DNA from: an uncultured Flavobacteriaceae bacterium
GTDB lineage: Bacteria > Bacteroidota > Bacteroidia > Flavobacteriales > Flavobacteriaceae
Direction of reading: 5' to 3'
Assembly: GCA_943842625.1 (NCBI GenBank)
Contig: CALTCK010000009.1
Span: 1-64,000, forward strand
Length of the DNA stretch: 64,000 bases
Below the pieces are notes generated by a model. That model was not told where the DNA came from. It saw only the letters and a list, made by a program, of their open reading frames with translations, and made no database searches. Every line of letters begins with the position of its first letter. Within the stretch, counting starts at the first letter, position 1. Shown here in pieces: positions 61,279 through 64,000 of this stretch. The position numbers and the translations under genes are program-made.

Positions 61279-63591
61279 ATGAATAAAACAGCAGTACTCC
61301 TTCTCAGCCTTATTTTTTTCATTTCATGTAATAAAAACAAGAAAGAAATACTTAATAATACTAAAAAGGATTATACTCAGTATGTCAATCCCTTAATTGG
61401 TACTAGTAAAATGGGGCACGTTTTTCCTGGTGCCACTGCTCCTTTTGGGATGGTACAATTAAGTCCACAAACTAATTTTGAACTAATGTATGATAAGGAT
61501 GGTAGTTACAATCCTGAAACATACGAATATTGCGCTGGTTACCAATATCGTGATTCAATAATTATTGGTTTTGCTCATACCAATTTTAGTGGTACTGGAC
61601 ATGCAGATTTAGGAGATTTACTTGTCATGCCAACAGTTGGGAAAATGGTGCTTGAGCCTCTAAAAACTCAAAATGGTCAAAAAGGTTTTTACTCAACTTT
61701 TTCGCATAAAAAAGAAAAAGCAACTCCAGGTTATTATCAGGTAGAATTGGATAGTTATGGTATTAAAGCAGAACTTACAGCAAGTGAACGAGTTGGATTT
61801 CATCAATATACGTTTCCGGCATCTGATGATGCACATATCATTTTGGATATGGTTTATAACGTATATCACCACGAAAATAAAAACGTGTGGACCTTCATGC
61901 GTGTTGAAAACGATTCGTTAGTCACCGGTTATCGTCAAACAAAGGGCTGGGCTAGAACTAAAAAAGTGTTTTTTGCTATGAAATTTTCTAAGCCTTTTAA
62001 AAGTTATGGTCATAAAAAATACAATAAAGAAACTTACGATGGCTTTTATAGACGATTTGACCAGTCTAAAAATTTTCCTGAAATGGCAGGAAAAGATATT
62101 AGGGCCTACTTTAATTTTGACACAAAAGATGGGGAAAAAATAAATATCAAATTCGCACTGTCTGCAGTAAGTACCAATGGTGCCCTAAAAAATTTAGATA
62201 CAGAAATTCCACATTGGGATTTTAACAAAACACTTCAAGAAACGAAACAAAAATGGAATGAAGAACTCTCTAAAATCGAAATTAAAACCTTCACTGAAGA
62301 TCATAAAACTACTTTTTATACAGCATTATACCACACTAATCTTACACCCATCCTCTATGAGGACGTGGACGGAAACTACAGAGGTTTAGATCAAAATATA
62401 TACAACTCAAAAGGTTTTACTAATTATACCATTTTCTCGCTTTGGGATACTTATCGCGCCCTACATCCATTACTCAACATTACCCAGCCTCAACGTAATA
62501 ATGATATGATTAAATCAATGTTGGCGCATCATGACCAAAGCGTGCATGGTATGCTACCAATTTGGTCACATTATGCGAATGAAAACTGGTGTATGATTGG
62601 GTACCATGCTACTTCCGTTATTGCTGATGCTATGATTAAAAATATTGGAGATTTTGATCATCAACGAGCTCTGCAGGCTTCTGTAAATACAGCAAGCGTA
62701 ACGTATTTTGACGGTCTAGGTGATTATATGAACTATAAATATGTACCAGATGACAAGAGTCATTCCTCAGTATCTAAAACTTTAGAATATGCCTATAACG
62801 ATTGGTGTATCTTTCAAATGGCTAAAAAAGTTGGTGACAAAAAACTCGAAAAACGTTTTAGTAATCGTTCAAAATATTACAGTAATGTTTACGATCCTAA
62901 AATTGGTTTTATGCGTCCAAAATTATCGAATGGTAAATTCAGGAAAGATTTTGATCCCATGGATACTCATGGTCAGGGATTTATTGAAGGAAATGCATGG
63001 AATTATGGTTTGTATGTTCCACAAAATATAAACGGTATGATTAATATGATGGGAGGTAAAGAACGTTTTAGCCAACATTTGGATTCCCTTTTTACTATGA
63101 ATATTGATGAAAAATACATAGCAAAACATGAGGATATCACTCGAGATGGTATTATAGGGAATTATGTTCATGGTAATGAGCCAGGACATCATATTCCATA
63201 TCTATACAATTGGACGGGGCATCCAAAAAAAACTCAGGAACGAATTCGAATGATTATGGATACCATGTATGGTCCTACAGTTGAAGGTTTATGTGGAAAT
63301 GACGATGCTGGACAGATGAGTGCTTGGTACATATTTAGTAGTCTAGGATTTTATCCAGTAACTCCAGGCTCATTAAATTATGCCCTTGGAAGTCCTTTAA
63401 TAAAAGAAGCGGTAATTCACCTTGAAAACGGAAAAGACTTGTCTATTATAGCCAATAATCAAAGTAAAGAAAATATTTATGTTAAGAGCGTCTCGGTAAA
63501 CGGGATAGCAATAAAAGAAAACTTAATATCACATACTGATATTGAAAATGGAGGAACTCTTATATTTGAAATGACCAATAAAAAAAATTAA
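61279..63591 (+). CDS. GH92 family alpha-mannosidase-like lipoprotein
   Basis: 770 residues from ATG 61279 (a TTG lies 24 bases upstream). The lipobox Cys is near position 17 (FISC). The N-terminal beta domain begins YTQYVNPLIGTSKMGHVFPGATAPFGMVQLSPQ near residue 32. The catalytic (alpha/alpha) domain carries FSLWDTYRALHPLL near 386, GNEPGHHIPYLYNWTG near 634-649 and GNDDAGQMSAWYIFSSLGFYPV near 672-693; these acidic residues match GH92 general acid/base positions. Exo-acting, calcium-dependent alpha-mannosidase activity is expected on external glycans. There is no SusC/SusD pair nearby, so it is not a full polysaccharide-utilisation locus. Confidence 0.93.
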   Translation: MNKTAVLLLSLIFFISCNKNKKEILNNTKKDYTQYVNPLIGTSKMGHVFPGATAPFGMVQLSPQTNFELMYDKDGSYNPETYEYCAGYQYRDSIIIGFAHTNFSGTGHADLGDLLVMPTVGKMVLEPLKTQNGQKGFYSTFSHKKEKATPGYYQVELDSYGIKAELTASERVGFHQYTFPASDDAHIILDMVYNVYHHENKNVWTFMRVENDSLVTGYRQTKGWARTKKVFFAMKFSKPFKSYGHKKYNKETYDGFYRRFDQSKNFPEMAGKDIRAYFNFDTKDGEKINIKFALSAVSTNGALKNLDTEIPHWDFNKTLQETKQKWNEELSKIEIKTFTEDHKTTFYTALYHTNLTPILYEDVDGNYRGLDQNIYNSKGFTNYTIFSLWDTYRALHPLLNITQPQRNNDMIKSMLAHHDQSVHGMLPIWSHYANENWCMIGYHATSVIADAMIKNIGDFDHQRALQASVNTASVTYFDGLGDYMNYKYVPDDKSHSSVSKTLEYAYNDWCIFQMAKKVGDKKLEKRFSNRSKYYSNVYDPKIGFMRPKLSNGKFRKDFDPMDTHGQGFIEGNAWNYGLYVPQNINGMINMMGGKERFSQHLDSLFTMNIDEKYIAKHEDITRDGIIGNYVHGNEPGHHIPYLYNWTGHPKKTQERIRMIMDTMYGPTVEGLCGNDDAGQMSAWYIFSSLGFYPVTPGSLNYALGSPLIKEAVIHLENGKDLSIIANNQSKENIYVKSVSVNGIAIKENLISHTDIENGGTLIFEMTNKKN

Positions 63592-63599
63592 TAAGTACA

Positions 63600-64000
63600 A
63601 TGGTTCAATTATACTATCAAGCTTCTTTTCTTATTTTTATTTTAGTAACTATTCTTTGGATTTGGAGTATTTATTTAAAAGACGTTAGCATTGTAGATAT
63701 TTTTTGGGGCTTAGGATTTGTAATTCTAAACATTTTTTATGTTTTTAATTCAGGAGATTTAAATTCAAGAAAAATACTGCTAGTAGTCTTAGTAAGCGTC
63801 TGGGGACTTCGACTTAGTATTTACCTTGCATACAGAAATATAGGCAAGGGAGAAGATTTTAGATATCAAGAATTTAGAAGAAAATTTGGCCCCAAACGAT
63901 ATTGGTGGTTTAGTTATTTTCAAGCTTTTTTATTACAAGGTGCTTTGATGATCCTTATTTCTAGTACACTGCTTGGAATGAGTTTTTCGTCTCAACCAAC
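63600..64000 (+). CDS. DUF1295 family membrane protein (partial)
   Basis: ATG at 63600; the frame runs off the right edge after about 133 residues. Several membrane helices are visible (about 7-24, 35-52, 60-77 and 112-130). The stretch VDIFWGLGFVILN near residue 30, VWGLRLSIYLAYRNIGKGEDFRYQEFRRKFG near 67 and YWWFSYFQAFLLQG near 100 are typical of DUF1295, a family related to steroid 5-alpha reductases and isoprenylcysteine methyltransferases. It begins 8 bp after the GH92 gene. Confidence 0.85.
   Translation, partial: MVQLYYQASFLIFILVTILWIWSIYLKDVSIVDIFWGLGFVILNIFYVFNSGDLNSRKILLVVLVSVWGLRLSIYLAYRNIGKGEDFRYQEFRRKFGPKRYWWFSYFQAFLLQGALMILISSTLLGMSFSSQP

Noticed and set aside
1-64000. CRISPR arrays, phage genes, toxin-antitoxin pairs or restriction systems
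   Set aside because: No direct-repeat arrays, integrases, transposases or defence-type domains were recognised in either strand.

Overview
The window is a low-GC (roughly 30%) chromosomal segment of a member of the Bacteroidota, almost certainly a flavobacterium (Flavobacteriaceae). Evidence: Bacteroidota-type promoters (TAnnTTTG -7 boxes), lipoproteins with Cys lipoboxes, a type IX secretion (T9SS) C-terminal sorting domain, the gliding gene gldI, GLPGLI and GIN-domain proteins, DUF5683, a LETM1-related protein, and the conserved block parA-parB-DUF5683-dapB-lepB-wbqC followed by mutL/ribH/recF/ndk. There are no rRNAs, CRISPR arrays, insertion sequences or phage genes. One tRNA (Pro, GGG) was found.

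Layout. 1-3.5 kb is the most accessory-looking part: a partial gene, a DUF1801 gene and a secreted purple-acid-phosphatase-like enzyme, separated by three imperfect inverted-repeat elements that resemble integron-type attC sites. 3.5-12.6 kb holds an old-yellow-enzyme homologue, a stranded T9SS sorting-domain remnant, a DUF1254 lipoprotein, a sortilin/BNR-repeat protein with an S9 peptidase, and a Cu/Zn superoxide dismutase. 12.6-18 kb holds a DUF4331 pair, a LETM1-related protein, a di-haem peroxidase and an ECF sigma factor with a probable membrane anti-sigma partner. 18-26.8 kb holds an acyltransferase, a NUDIX hydrolase, a cyclophilin lipoprotein, OxyR, a PadR-PspC-GIN envelope-stress operon, a PabA/TrpG amidotransferase and thioredoxin reductase. 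27-30.5 kb is a GLPGLI/outer-membrane receptor pair. 31-34.7 kb is a TetR-ABC1 kinase-FolE-glutathione peroxidase-TspO run that looks like an oxidative or photo-oxidative stress cluster. 34.8-42.3 kb holds an RhlE helicase, tRNA-Pro, and a compact udk-ftsB-mutA-lipoprotein-mutB operon followed by a dienoyl-CoA-reductase-like SDR. 42.4-58.4 kb is housekeeping: chromosome partition, lysine biosynthesis, signal peptidase, two rhomboid proteases, MutL, a PIF1-type helicase, lumazine synthase, RecF, DUF721 and NDK. 58.4-61.1 kb holds a DHH phosphoesterase, GldI and a cyclophilin-FKBP lipoprotein, all riddled with single-base indels. The window ends with a GH92 mannosidase and a partial DUF1295 membrane protein.

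A recurring property is frameshifts in conserved genes. Seven genes between 19 and 57 kb (cyclophilin, oxyR, ABC1 kinase, folE, parB, TPR protein, recF) each carry one indel, and about 20 more are concentrated between 59.0 and 61.1 kb. Correcting single bases restores full-length proteins, several of them core functions, so sequencing or assembly error is the best explanation. I did not find a clear new defence or mobile system. The best leads for unusual biology are the attC-like cassette structure at the left end, the PadR and TetR operator candidates, the DUF4331/di-haem peroxidase block, and a MutL whose endonuclease motifs are degenerate.
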